36,470 nucleotides of DNA from an uncultured Clostridia bacterium (GCA_934182465.1 CAKPRG010000011.1:1-36470); one strand, 5' to 3'. Numbered from the stretch's first letter, positions 1 through 9,087 are shown. Program-made: numbers and translations. Notes: generated by a model from the sequence alone, not told the origin.

Positions 1-190
1 TCTTTAATTGTTATAATTAAAGACTTTTTGAATTTATTGAAATTCTATCATTTACTGAATTTGAAGTCAATAAATAGTAGTGATTTTTTTGGAAAATGAA
101 TAATATAAAAGAGTGAAAAAGACATGAAAGTATATAAAAATATACTATTTCATGTCTTTTATTGTTTTCTTTAATTATAACAATTAAAGA
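1..190. repeat. 190-bp segment bounded by a 23-bp perfect inverted repeat
   Basis: Bases 1-23 and 168-190 are exact reverse complements of each other. Each copy is itself a hairpin with 9-bp arms (TCTTTAATT / AATTAAAGA) around a 5-base loop. Between them lies the strong stem at 117-160. This could be a small non-autonomous element or simply a pair of regulatory or terminator hairpins. The left border is at the window edge, so a target-site duplication cannot be checked. No gene is supported in bases 1-454. The rest of that stretch (about 191-454) is AT-rich leader for the downstream gene, with an isolated TTGACA at 291-296 that has only a poor -10 partner. Confidence 0.55.
117..160. terminator. 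Strong bidirectional hairpin, likely terminator
   Basis: AAAAGACATGAAA (117-129) pairs perfectly with TTTCATGTCTTTT (148-160). GTATA/TATAC (130-134 / 141-145) continues the stem after a 2-base bulge. A-rich and T-rich flanks would allow termination on either strand, probably of a gene that lies before the window. Confidence 0.6.
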
Positions 191-454
191 AAATCCATAA
201 AAATAGAATAATAGAAAGTTTTGAAATGGTTTTCTTTCAAAAGAAAAGCAAAAGTCATTAGACAAAGCTATATTTTTTATAGCATTTAATTTGACAATTT
301 GTTTTTTATGGATTTAAAAGGGGAAATATAAATAGTTTAGTTAAATCTATAGTAAATTTTGTAAATTGTATTAAATGTAAATTTGCTGTGATGAAATTAA
401 ATATAAAAATATTTCTCCTAATTAATTATAAAAAACATAGGAGGAAAAGCACAA

Positions 455-3139
455 ATGAACGAAAGAAAATCATTTCAAAATGGTATTACTTTAATAGCAC
501 TAGTAATTTCGATTATAGTAATGCTGATTTTAGCAGGAGTAAGTTTAAATGCAACTATTGGCGATAATGGAATAATTACACAAGCACAAAATGCAACATA
601 TGCACAATCATTAGCTTTTTTAGAAGAAAAAGTTAATTATGACTATGTAAATAATTATAATGAAGATAATGAATCAATATTGCAGTCATATATAAGACAA
701 GGATATGTTGAAAGAATTCTTACATCTGGTGAAAACAATACAATAGATATTAAATATATTTTCAATAAGGAGAAATTGCCAGAAGAATGGAAGGAAAATC
801 TAGTTGGAGGTAATGGTACACCTGCTAAGCAAAAGGATGTATATGGAGTTAATTCAACATTAAAATGTTGGTATATAAATTCAGATGGAACTATGGAATT
901 TGGAAAAAATGAAAATCTAATTATGAATGAAAACGAAAAAATAGCTTTTTCTGATTCGGGTTTTGTAAAAGCTATTACAGATAAAGTTGGCAAAGATGAA
1001 AAAAATGTTACGGTAGGAGATATACAAGATATAACTAGTTTAAATTTGTCAAGTTCTGATTTGAAAAACTTGGATGATTTATATTATTTTCCAAATTTAA
1101 CAGAATTAACATTAGATGGAGTACATTTAGATAATGTAAGAGGGATTATTTATGCCCAAAAGATAAATAAAATAGTAATAAAGAATTTATCTATAATTCA
1201 AAATTGGGATGGTTTTGCAGGACTAACTAATTGTACGTTTGTAGATATATTAGATAATAAAGTAAGTGATGAAGACTTACCTAAAATTTGTTCAGGAATT
1301 GGTAAAATTCAAAGCTTAACAGAACTTTATATAAGAAATAGTTATAATATTGACAATGGTAGAAAAAATACATTCACAAATGTTGATTGCTTTGATAATA
1401 TGGAAAATAAAAGCAAAATAAAAATAATATGGTTAGATAGGTCAGCATATTGTAAAAATATTAATGGATTGAAAAATTTTTCTTCATTAGGTAGATTGGA
1501 TTTTGTTGGAGCATATAGTCTGGAAGATATAGAAGCTTTAAAAAATCTCAACAATATATGGAGGGTTCAAATTCAATCCGCAAAATGTACTGATTTTTCA
1601 AGTTTATATGTATTAAGTAAAATGCAAGAAATTGATTTAGCAGGATGCTCAAATTTAAAAGATATTTCATTTTTAAATAATTATAGCGAATTAACAAACA
1701 TTGATGTTAGTGGGTGCTCAAATTTGGAAATTAGTAAATTATCAACGGTAAAATCAATATATAAAAAATTGGGCAGTTCATTTAAGATTAATGATAGTTA
1801 CAAAAAATATTTAATAGATAATGATGCTACTGAAGTTAACTTAAGTAATAATAATTTATCAGATTTATCAATATTAAGTACTTATCCTAAAGCAACTAAA
1901 GTGATTTTAAATTCTAATAACTTAAATAGTTCGATTTTAAATTATTTTAAAGAAAACAATAATTCTAAAATAACAACTTTATATTTAAAAGAAAATAATA
2001 TTTCAGATTTAAGTTGGTTAGTTAATGATGATGGAACTTGCACATTACCAAATTTGGCAAAATTATCTTTGTATAATAACGATTCAATAAAAGACTTAAG
2101 TTATTTGAAAAAATATAATAAACTATCATATTTGGATTTGTCAAATTGTGATAGCTTAACAGATAGTTCATTTCATAAAGGCAATGATTTTTATTTACCA
2201 AATTCAATAACAAATTTATTCTTGTATTCTTGTGGTAAATTAGAATCTATATCTGGTTTAGAAAATTTAAAAAATCTAAATAAGTTAAACATTGCATACA
2301 CTAAAATTACTGGTAACAATGCTGCTACATTAAATTCATTAACAAAATTGAATTACTTAATTTTAGGAAATAATGGAGAAAATATAAACTTAAATAGTAT
2401 TTATGAAACTATTAATAGACTAAATTATATTGCTTTAGAGGGAAATAATATTGAAAGTTTCTTAAAAGATTGTAATAATATTAATTTTACAAGCCTAAAA
2501 TTCGATTATACAACTTTTGAATATTCAGCAGATGCAAGTAATACAAATACATATTGGTACAAAGATAATTTAGATTTATCAAATTGTACAAATTTGAAAT
2601 ATTTGCGATTATGGACGAGATATGTTAAAAACATAAAATTGCCAGATTCATCAGATTTACAATATTTATTTTTAAGAAATATGTATCCAGGATTACATTT
2701 TAATATTCCAGATTTGTCAAAATATGAAAATCTTATAGCGTTATATCTAGATGAAAATTTTTTAAACAAAAATGATTTTGACACATTATGTACACAATTA
2801 AATAATAAAAAATCTTTAACAGAAATTGATTTATCAAAAAATAGCATTTCGCAGATTGAGAATATTTATCTAATTGGAAGTGCAGAAAATGATGCAAAAA
2901 ATATTACAATAAATTTAGGAAATAATATCATACGAAGTCTAGCAGGAATTGAGAAATTAAATAATAATATTGTTTCTATTGATTTTTCAAATAATAATAT
3001 TACTGATATAAGTCCTTTGCTAGAATTAGCAAAAAATAATTCTAATAAAAAATTAACAAAAATTGTCTTAACAGGAAATTCACAAATATCAGAAAATGAT
3101 TTGAATAAATTGAAACAATATTATACCGTTGTTTATTAA
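455..3139 (+). CDS. Leucine-rich-repeat surface protein with prepilin-like N-terminus
   Basis: An 894-residue protein. The start ATG follows AGGAGG (439-444) by 10 bases. Residues 1-10 are a short polar leader ending in Gly, followed by the hydrophobic segment ITLIALVISIIVMLILAGVS (11-30). This looks like a type IV prepilin or pseudopilin signal cut after Gly10, but the +5 residue is Ala15 rather than the usual Glu. The segment DNGIITQAQNA that follows is typical of this clostridial signal family. From about residue 190 to the end there are many SDS22/internalin-like leucine-rich repeats with Asn ladders (patterns such as LxxLxLxxNxIxD). The protein is probably displayed at the cell surface and binds protein or glycan; no ligand can be inferred. 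The next gene starts 10 bases downstream, so the two are probably co-transcribed. The related N-terminus at 9782 suggests a shared export route. Confidence 0.9.
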   Translation: MNERKSFQNGITLIALVISIIVMLILAGVSLNATIGDNGIITQAQNATYAQSLAFLEEKVNYDYVNNYNEDNESILQSYIRQGYVERILTSGENNTIDIKYIFNKEKLPEEWKENLVGGNGTPAKQKDVYGVNSTLKCWYINSDGTMEFGKNENLIMNENEKIAFSDSGFVKAITDKVGKDEKNVTVGDIQDITSLNLSSSDLKNLDDLYYFPNLTELTLDGVHLDNVRGIIYAQKINKIVIKNLSIIQNWDGFAGLTNCTFVDILDNKVSDEDLPKICSGIGKIQSLTELYIRNSYNIDNGRKNTFTNVDCFDNMENKSKIKIIWLDRSAYCKNINGLKNFSSLGRLDFVGAYSLEDIEALKNLNNIWRVQIQSAKCTDFSSLYVLSKMQEIDLAGCSNLKDISFLNNYSELTNIDVSGCSNLEISKLSTVKSIYKKLGSSFKINDSYKKYLIDNDATEVNLSNNNLSDLSILSTYPKATKVILNSNNLNSSILNYFKENNNSKITTLYLKENNISDLSWLVNDDGTCTLPNLAKLSLYNNDSIKDLSYLKKYNKLSYLDLSNCDSLTDSSFHKGNDFYLPNSITNLFLYSCGKLESISGLENLKNLNKLNIAYTKITGNNAATLNSLTKLNYLILGNNGENINLNSIYETINRLNYIALEGNNIESFLKDCNNINFTSLKFDYTTFEYSADASNTNTYWYKDNLDLSNCTNLKYLRLWTRYVKNIKLPDSSDLQYLFLRNMYPGLHFNIPDLSKYENLIALYLDENFLNKNDFDTLCTQLNNKKSLTEIDLSKNSISQIENIYLIGSAENDAKNITINLGNNIIRSLAGIEKLNNNIVSIDFSNNNITDISPLLELAKNNSNKKLTKIVLTGNSQISENDLNKLKQYYTVVY

Positions 3140-3149
3140 GGAGAAAAAA

Positions 3150-3449
3150 ATGAAGAATAAAAATAGAATAATTTTTATAATAATAGTTTGTTGTATAGTG
3201 ATTAGTGTTTTTTTTATAATTATAAATAATAAAACAAAAATAAATGAAGAAAATAATAATATCATTCATGATGAGAATAAAGAAAAAATACAAGAATTAA
3301 GAAATCAATATAATATAAATAAAAGTGATGAAGAAATAAATGAAATGGAAAGCTATGAAATGACAACTGAAGAAATTTTATATAAAGAACAATTAGATGC
3401 TATTAATAAAAAAGAAGCAAATAATAATTTTGAAGTTGAAAACAAATAA
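3150..3449 (+). CDS. Small membrane-anchored protein, unknown function
   Basis: A 99-residue protein. The ATG at 3150 is preceded by AAGGAG, which overlaps the stop of the LRR gene, so I chose it over an upstream alternative start at 3129 that lacks this site. Residues about 5-27 form one hydrophobic segment (signal anchor). The rest is strongly polar, rich in Glu, Asn and Lys, and predicted helical. There are no Cys-based or catalytic motifs. The tight spacing after the LRR gene suggests a partner role such as accessory, chaperone or stalk, but this is inference. I do not recognise the family. Confidence 0.75.
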   Translation: MKNKNRIIFIIIVCCIVISVFFIIINNKTKINEENNNIIHDENKEKIQELRNQYNINKSDEEINEMESYEMTTEEILYKEQLDAINKKEANNNFEVENK

Positions 3450-3531
3450 TTATTTAGTAATAAAGAATTATTTGAAAAATACTAAACCTAATTTATCTTT
3501 TATATCATTTTTGTAACATTAATCAAAAATA

Positions 3532-3560
3532 TTGACAAAATAGTGAATATAGTATAAAAA
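3532..3560 (+). promoter_or_regulatory. Probable promoter of the TM2 gene
   Basis: TTGACA at 3532-3537 is followed by TATAAA at 3553 (15-base spacer) or TAAAAA at 3555 (17-base spacer). It lies 40 bases before the start of the TM2-domain gene, in a gap with no other gene. Confidence 0.6.
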
Positions 3561-3598
3561 TGTAATAAGAAATCGAATATTAAAGGAGTGGACAAAAG

Positions 3599-3895
3599 AT
3601 GGCAGATAAAAAAGAAAAAGAAGTAAAACCAAAAAACTGGTTAACAACATTAGTTCTTTGCTGGTTCTTAGGTTTTTTAGGAGTACACCGTCTATATGCT
3701 GGTAAAATAGGTTCAGGATTTTTAATGGCTTATGGAACAGCTTGTGCAATTTGCATATTAGGTGTTAATGTATATTTAGGTGCAGCAGCATTTGTTATTG
3801 TTGGTGGATTTGTTGTAAATGATTTCTTATTAATCGCAACAAAACACTTCAAAGATTGCTATGGAAATGAAATCGTAGAAGAAAAAATACAATAG
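3599..3895 (+). CDS. TM2-domain membrane protein
   Basis: A 98-residue protein. A Lys-rich N-terminus (1-12) is followed by the TM2 pattern: a first membrane helix with WFLGFLGVHRLYAGKIGSGF (about 22-41), then hydrophobic helices to about residue 80, and a short charged tail. The G-x-H-R-x-Y-x-G motif is diagnostic of TM2 (PF05154) proteins. These are small membrane proteins of largely unknown bacterial function. An AGGAG site lies 10 bases before the ATG. The gene has its own promoter and a strong terminator, so it is probably monocistronic. Confidence 0.9.
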   Translation: MADKKEKEVKPKNWLTTLVLCWFLGFLGVHRLYAGKIGSGFLMAYGTACAICILGVNVYLGAAAFVIVGGFVVNDFLLIATKHFKDCYGNEIVEEKIQ

Positions 3896-3905
3896 AGAAC
3901 TAAAG

Positions 3906-3930
3906 ATGCAGGTGATTTTACCTGCATTTT
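3906..3930 (+). terminator. Rho-independent terminator after the TM2 gene
   Basis: ATGCAGGT (3906-3913) pairs with ACCTGCAT (3920-3927) around a 6-base loop, followed by TTT and a second T run at 3933-3937. Confidence 0.85.
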
Positions 3931-3945
3931 ATGTTTTTATACGAG

Positions 3946-3964
3946 GAAAGTGCTTCGCACTTTC
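3946..3964. repeat. Perfect GC-capped hairpin in an intergenic stretch
   Basis: GAAAGTGC (3946-3953) and GCACTTTC (3957-3964) form an 8-bp perfect stem with a TTC loop. A second small hairpin, GGCTCAAGCC, follows immediately (about 3977-3986). There is no T run, so it is not an obvious terminator. It resembles the short dispersed palindromes found between genes in some Clostridia; whether it recurs in the genome cannot be seen here. Confidence 0.4.
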
Positions 3965-4154
3965 TATTATATAAAGGCTCAAGCCCAACTTTGCAATATA
4001 TAATTATAAATATTATTATCTTATATAATAATGGATTGAAAAATATACAAAATAAGTATATACTTAAAAAAATAAATTTTGAAAAACAAATTAAAGAATT
4101 TTCAAATTTATTTATACAATAGCATAATATAATAAAAGTAAGGGGGATTTTATT

Positions 4155-4832
4155 ATGTCTGAAAATCAAGATAACAAAAAAACAATTGATACAGAAGATC
4201 TAAAAAATGAAACAAAAGAAACAGTAAACAAAGTAAAAGAAACAATTAAAAAAGTTGACTTTAAAGAAGATACAAAAGCAACACAAAGCTTTTTAAAAGA
4301 AATGTTTTCTAATCCTTTTGAAGCAGTAAAAAATGTTGCTAGTGAAAAAGAAAATGTATTTTCAAAAGCAGTTGTATTAATGATTATTTATATAGCAGCA
4401 AGTGTTATTTATCAAATAATCAGTTTAGTAAAATATGGTAAATATTCAAGTTTTGGAAACAATTTCATGGATTTAATAGGAGCTTTTATTGGACCTGTAA
4501 TTGATGTAATAGTTCTTGCTTTAGTTGTATATTTATTTAATAAAGATAATAAAAAGGCATTAACAACTGTTATTTCAACAATTGTAGTATGTGCAGTTCC
4601 TACAATAATTAATGAATTTGTCGCTATAATTAGAATTTTAGTAAGTGGAATTAGTATTATTACAAATCCAATTACAACAACACTTTCAGCTGTTTCAATA
4701 ATACTTACATATTTTGGAATAAAGAATCTATGTAAAGTTTCTGAACATAAAGATTTTATAAAAAAATATATAATTATAGAATTAATATGTGCTTTAATAT
4801 TAACTGTAATATCAAGAGTATTTGGATTTTAA
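4155..4832 (+). CDS. Yip1-like multi-pass membrane protein
   Basis: A 225-residue protein with an AAGGGGG ribosome site 8 bases upstream. Residues 1-50 are Lys/Glu-rich and helical. LKEMFSNPFEAVKNVASEK (about 47-65) is the amphipathic lead-in typical of Yip1/YesQ-like domains, followed by about five hydrophobic helices (about 74-95, 111-132, 138-160, 172-192, 203-223). The family has no assigned reaction; members are thought to be membrane-organising proteins. It stands alone between two terminators. The assignment to a Yip1-type fold rests on pattern and length, not on a catalytic motif. Confidence 0.75.
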   Translation: MSENQDNKKTIDTEDLKNETKETVNKVKETIKKVDFKEDTKATQSFLKEMFSNPFEAVKNVASEKENVFSKAVVLMIIYIAASVIYQIISLVKYGKYSSFGNNFMDLIGAFIGPVIDVIVLALVVYLFNKDNKKALTTVISTIVVCAVPTIINEFVAIIRILVSGISIITNPITTTLSAVSIILTYFGIKNLCKVSEHKDFIKKYIIIELICALILTVISRVFGF

Positions 4833-4910
4833 TAAAAATATAAAGGAAAATGATATTTAACTTTTATATAAACATTATATATAACATTGATTGCATAAAT
4901 TTTATAACAA

Positions 4911-4963
4911 GAACAAATTTGTTGAAAAAATCAAAGATTTTTTTCAGATTTGTTCTTTTTTTC
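4911..4963 (+). terminator. Long-stem terminator after the Yip1-like gene
   Basis: GAACAAAT at 4911 pairs with ATTTGTTC ending at 4955. The inner arms GAAAAAATC / GATTTTTTTC extend the stem with a small internal mismatch, and a T run follows. Confidence 0.85.
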
Positions 4964-4992
4964 TTGTAATTTAAGGCAATTCATTATATAAT
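4964..4992 (+). promoter_or_regulatory. Promoter of the gatC operon
   Basis: TTGTAA (4964-4969), a 17-base spacer, then a perfect TATAAT (4987-4992). It sits just after the previous terminator and 85 bases before gatC. Confidence 0.65.
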
Positions 4993-5076
4993 AAACCATC
5001 ATATAAAAGCGATAAATTTAAGTAATTGAAAATTTATTACTTGAGTTTAAAATTAGCTATGGAAAGGAGATCAAAT

Positions 5077-5364
5077 ATGGCAATTAGTAAAGAGGAAATA
5101 ATACATATTGCAAATTTAGCAGATCTTAATTTATCAGAAAAAGAAATAGAAGGATATGCTAAAGATATGAATGAAATATTAGAATTTGCTAATATGATTA
5201 ATTCAGTTGATACTTCAGAAGCAAAAGAAACAATAGGAGCAAATTCTAAATACAATGTATTTAGAAAAGATGAAGTAAAAGTATTTGAAGATACAGAAAA
5301 ACTTTTACAAAATGCTCCAAGTAAAGATGATGGAATGTTTCATATTCCAAAAGTTATTAATTAA
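5077..5364 (+). CDS. gatC: Asp/Glu-tRNA amidotransferase subunit C
   Basis: A 95-residue protein, normal for GatC. The ATG at 5077 follows GGAAAGGAGA with good spacing, so an earlier in-frame start at 5026 is rejected. The family pattern is clear: EEIIHIANLADLNLSEKEIE near the N-terminus, the FANMINSVDTSEA region in the middle, and a C-terminus with FRKDEV and DGMFHIPKVI. GatC ties GatA to GatB in the complex that converts misacylated Glu-tRNA(Gln) and Asp-tRNA(Asn) to the amidated forms. It is separated from gatA by a nucleotidase gene that starts only 18 bases downstream. Confidence 0.95.
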   Translation: MAISKEEIIHIANLADLNLSEKEIEGYAKDMNEILEFANMINSVDTSEAKETIGANSKYNVFRKDEVKVFEDTEKLLQNAPSKDDGMFHIPKVIN

Positions 5365-5382
5365 TTATATGCGGGAGAAAAT

Positions 5383-5976
5383 ATGAATATAGGAATAGAT
5401 ATAGATGATACAATAGCAGACACTTATGAAGTAATGTTTGCTTGTGCTCAAAAATATACAGTAGAAGATTTAAAAAGAAGTGCAAAAATAAAAGAATTAG
5501 AAGATTTGACAAATCATTTTTATACTAGAGCAATGCACTCTTGGACACAAGAGGAAGAAGATAAATTCTTTGAAAAATATTACGAGAAAATAGCAAAAGA
5601 AACAAAACCATTTACTTATGCAATAGAAACTTTAAGAGAGTTACAAAAACAAGGACACAAGTTAATATTTATTACAGCAAGATTTGAACCAGATTATTTT
5701 GATGTTAGAAAAACAACTTTTGATTGGTTAGAAAAATACAAAATACCATATGATAAAGTTATTATAAATCCAAAAACAAAAAGAGAAGCTGCTATTGAGA
5801 ATAATATAGATATATTTATAGATGATAGTTATTCTAATTGTAAAGATGTATCAAATGCCGGTATAGAAAGTTGGATAATGAATACAAGATGCAATAGATC
5901 AATAAAAGATGAAAATATAACAAGAGTATATTCTTGGCCACATATAAAACAAATTATAGAAGAAAGAATAAATTAG
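5383..5976 (+). CDS. HAD-family 5'-nucleotidase (NT5C-like)
   Basis: A 197-residue protein. HAD motif I is IGIDIDDTIADT (residues 3-14; nucleophile and acid Asp). Motif II is the Thr in FITAR (about 96-100). Motif IV is IFIDDS near residue 145. Length and layout fit the NT5C/5'(3')-deoxyribonucleotidase group (PF06941), which dephosphorylates nucleoside monophosphates; the substrate is not certain. It begins 18 bases after gatC behind a GGGAG site and is followed by 125 bases before gatA, so it appears to be carried inside the gat transcription unit. No damage is seen. Confidence 0.8.
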   Translation: MNIGIDIDDTIADTYEVMFACAQKYTVEDLKRSAKIKELEDLTNHFYTRAMHSWTQEEEDKFFEKYYEKIAKETKPFTYAIETLRELQKQGHKLIFITARFEPDYFDVRKTTFDWLEKYKIPYDKVIINPKTKREAAIENNIDIFIDDSYSNCKDVSNAGIESWIMNTRCNRSIKDENITRVYSWPHIKQIIEERIN

Positions 5977-6101
5977 ATAATTGGATTGTTTTATAAAATA
6001 AGAGCATAATACATTAAAAAATATTACATAAATTTTAATACACTAAAAATTACTGAAAAGTTATATTTTCAGATTAGTTTTCTTAATGAAAGGAGAAAAG
6101 A

Positions 6102-7577
6102 ATGGAACTTTACGAGTTAACAGTTCATGAATTGGCTGAAAAATTAGAAAAAAAAGAAATAACTTCTGAAGAATTAGTAAAAAGTTATTTTGATAGAATA
6201 AAAGAAAAAGACAAAGATGTTAAAGCTTATGTTTCAACTTTAGAAGAAAAAGCTATAGAAAAAGCAAAAGAGATTGATAAAGCTAGAATAAACGGAGAAA
6301 AAGTTGGAAAATATGCTGGAATTCCAATAGGAATTAAAGACAATATGTGTATAGATGGCACAAAAACAACATGTAGTTCAAAAATGTTAGAAAATTTTGT
6401 TGCACCATACAATGCAACTGTAATTGAAAAATTAAATGAAGAAGATCTTATTTATTTAGGAAAATTAAATATGGATGAATTTGCAATGGGTGGTTCTACA
6501 GAATACTCTGCATTTTTCAAAACATCAAATCCTTGGGATTTAGATAGAGTACCAGGTGGATCATCAGGTGGATCTGCTGCAGCAGTTGCTAGTTCTATGG
6601 CACCATGGGCTTTAGGAAGTGATACAGGTGGAAGTATTAGACAACCATCATCACTTTGTGGTGTAGTAGGATTAAAACCTACTTATGGTTTAGTTTCTAG
6701 ATATGGATTAGTCGCATTTGCTTCATCACTTGACCAAATAGGACCAATAACAAAAGATGTTACTGATTCAGCTATTTTATTAAATTTAATAGCAGGCCAT
6801 GATGAAAAAGATTCTACATCAATGGAAATTGAAAAGAAAGATTATACAAAAGCATTAGTAAATGATGTTAAAGGTATGAAAATAGGACTTCCAAAAGAAT
6901 ATCTTGGAGAAGGAATTAACCCAGAAGTAAAAGAAGCAATCTTAAAAGTTGCTAAAAAATACGAAGAGATGGGAGCTATTGTAGAAGAATGTTCTTTAGA
7001 TGTAGGTAAATATGCAACAGCAGTTTATTATATAATTGCTTGTGCAGAAGCAAGTTCAAACTTAGGAAGATTTGATGGAATTAGATATGGATATAGAACA
7101 GAAAACTTTAAAGATTTAAAAGATATTTATCGTAATTCTAGAAGTGAAGGATTTGGACCAGAAGTAAAAAGAAGAATTATTTTAGGTACTTATGTATTAT
7201 CTTCAGGATATTATGATGCATATTATAAAAAGGCTCAAAAAGTTAGAACAATTATAAAAAATGCTTATGAAGAATTATTTAGTAAATATGATGTTTTATT
7301 AACACCAACATCACCAACAACAGCATTTAAAATTGGTGAAAAATCAAATAATCCACTAGAAATGTATTTGGCTGATATTTGCACAGTACCAGTAAATATT
7401 GCAGGATTACCAGGAATGAGTATACCATGCGAATTAGATAGTGAAGGTTTACCAATTGGTTTCCAATTAATAGCAAAACCATTTGCAGAAGAAACATTAT
7501 TTAGAGCAGCATATACTTATGAACAAAATACAAACTTTAAAGAAAATAAACCAACTTTTAAAGGAGGTAAATGCTAA
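6102..7577 (+). CDS. gatA: Asp/Glu-tRNA amidotransferase subunit A (amidase)
   Basis: A 491-residue protein, full length. The amidase-signature catalytic triad is intact: Lys79 in GIPIGIKDN, cis-Ser154 in GGSSGGSAAA, and nucleophile Ser178 in SDTGGSIRQPS. GatA releases ammonia from glutamine and passes it to GatB. AAGGAG precedes the ATG by 8 bases. The 3' end holds the AAGGAGG site of gatB, and the stop TAA overlaps the gatB ATG by one base, so translation of the two is likely coupled. The 125-base upstream gap has a small CTGAAAA/TTTTCAG stem (6053-6072) but no convincing promoter. Confidence 0.97.
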   Translation: MELYELTVHELAEKLEKKEITSEELVKSYFDRIKEKDKDVKAYVSTLEEKAIEKAKEIDKARINGEKVGKYAGIPIGIKDNMCIDGTKTTCSSKMLENFVAPYNATVIEKLNEEDLIYLGKLNMDEFAMGGSTEYSAFFKTSNPWDLDRVPGGSSGGSAAAVASSMAPWALGSDTGGSIRQPSSLCGVVGLKPTYGLVSRYGLVAFASSLDQIGPITKDVTDSAILLNLIAGHDEKDSTSMEIEKKDYTKALVNDVKGMKIGLPKEYLGEGINPEVKEAILKVAKKYEEMGAIVEECSLDVGKYATAVYYIIACAEASSNLGRFDGIRYGYRTENFKDLKDIYRNSRSEGFGPEVKRRIILGTYVLSSGYYDAYYKKAQKVRTIIKNAYEELFSKYDVLLTPTSPTTAFKIGEKSNNPLEMYLADICTVPVNIAGLPGMSIPCELDSEGLPIGFQLIAKPFAEETLFRAAYTYEQNTNFKENKPTFKGGKC

Positions 7578-9016
7578 TGTCTAGAGAAGATTATGAAGTT
7601 GTAATAGGACTAGAAGTACACTGCGAATTATCAACAAAAACAAAGATATTTTGCTCTTGTCCAACAAATTTTGGTGGAGAACCAAATACACATTGCTGTC
7701 CAGTATGTATGGCAATGCCAGGAACACTTCCTGTATTAAATGAAAAAGTTGTAGAATATGCTGTAAAGGCTGGTTTAGCAACAAATTGTAAAATTTCACA
7801 AAATAGCAAAAATGATAGAAAAAATTATTTTTATCCAGATTTACCAAAAGCTTACCAAATATCTCAATTTGATTTACCACTTTGCTATGAAGGTGCTGTA
7901 ACAATAGATACAGATGAAGGTGAAAAAACAATTAGATTAACTCGTATTCATATAGAAGAAGATGCAGGAAAATTAAATCATGATGAATATGGTAGAGGAA
8001 GCTTTGTGGATTTAAACAGAGCAGGTGTACCTTTAATAGAAATAGTATCAGAGCCAGATTTAAGAAGTAGTAAAGAAGTTGATAGTTATATTCGTAAATT
8101 AAAATCAATTCTAGAATATATAGAAGTATCAGATTGCAAAATGCAAGAAGGTTCATTAAGAGCAGACGTAAACGTTTCAGTTCGTAAAAAAGGTGCAAAA
8201 GAATTTGGTACAAGAACAGAAATGAAAAATATGAGTTCTTTCAGAAGCATAGTAAGAGCTATTGACTATGAAGCAGAAAGACAAATAGATGTACTAGAAG
8301 ATGGTGGAAAAATCGACCAAGCAACATTAAGATGGGACGATATTTCTGGAAAAACATTTACCATGAGAAGCAAAGAAGATGCACAAGATTATAGATATTT
8401 TCCAGATCCAGATTTAGTAGCAATTAAATTATCTGATGAATATATAGAAAATATTAGAAAATCTTTGCCAGAATTACCAGAAAGCAGAATAAAAAGATAT
8501 ATTTCAGATTTTGAACTTACAGAGAAAGCTGCAAAATTTGTTACAGCTTCAAAATATTATTCAAATATGTTTGAAGATGCTATTAAAGAATGTAATAATC
8601 CAAAATCAGTAAGTAATTGGATTATGTCTGATGTTGCTAGAATCTTAAATGAAAAAGAAGAAGAACCAGATACAATTCCATTTACAGGAAAAGATTTAGG
8701 TGAGTTAGTTTCTTTAATAGACAAAGGAACAATTAGTACAGCAATAGCTAAAAAAGTATTAGAAGAAATGTTTGAAAATCCAGAAAAACCAAGCAAAATA
8801 ATTGAAGCTAAAGGTTGGGTTCAAATTTCTGATGAAGGAGCTATTAAAGAAGTTGTAATGCAGGTATTAGAAGCAAATCCACAATCAATAGCTGACTTTA
8901 AAGCTGGAAAAGATAGAGCATTAGGATTTTTAGTTGGACAAGCAATGAAAGCAACAAAAGGAAAAGCAAATCCACAAATGTTGAACAAAATGTTCTTAGA
9001 AGAATTAAATAAATAA
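7577..9016 (+). CDS. gatB: Asp/Glu-tRNA amidotransferase subunit B
   Basis: A 479-residue protein. I place the start at the ATG at 7577 (9 bases after AAGGAGG at 7561-7567) rather than the in-frame ATG at 7571, which is only 3 bases from that site. Conserved GatB signatures are GLEVHCELSTKTKIFC near the N-terminus, a Cys cluster (CSC, CCPVC), FVDLNRAGVPLIEIVSEPD around residue 140, and a C-terminal YqeY-like tail domain (about 330-479) ending AMKATKGKANPQMLNKMF. It binds tRNA and carries out the ATP-dependent transamidation. Last gene of the unit, followed by a terminator. Confidence 0.97.
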   Translation: MSREDYEVVIGLEVHCELSTKTKIFCSCPTNFGGEPNTHCCPVCMAMPGTLPVLNEKVVEYAVKAGLATNCKISQNSKNDRKNYFYPDLPKAYQISQFDLPLCYEGAVTIDTDEGEKTIRLTRIHIEEDAGKLNHDEYGRGSFVDLNRAGVPLIEIVSEPDLRSSKEVDSYIRKLKSILEYIEVSDCKMQEGSLRADVNVSVRKKGAKEFGTRTEMKNMSSFRSIVRAIDYEAERQIDVLEDGGKIDQATLRWDDISGKTFTMRSKEDAQDYRYFPDPDLVAIKLSDEYIENIRKSLPELPESRIKRYISDFELTEKAAKFVTASKYYSNMFEDAIKECNNPKSVSNWIMSDVARILNEKEEEPDTIPFTGKDLGELVSLIDKGTISTAIAKKVLEEMFENPEKPSKIIEAKGWVQISDEGAIKEVVMQVLEANPQSIADFKAGKDRALGFLVGQAMKATKGKANPQMLNKMFLEELNK

Positions 9017-9087
9017 AATTAATTTGGAAAAACAGATTTTAAATTATTAGAAATAATTAAATATTTTGATTTTATATCAATAATTTT

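Noticed and set aside
7581..8213. Several long minus-strand frames inside gatB
   Set aside because: gatB is intact and conserved over this stretch; the antisense frames are compositional.
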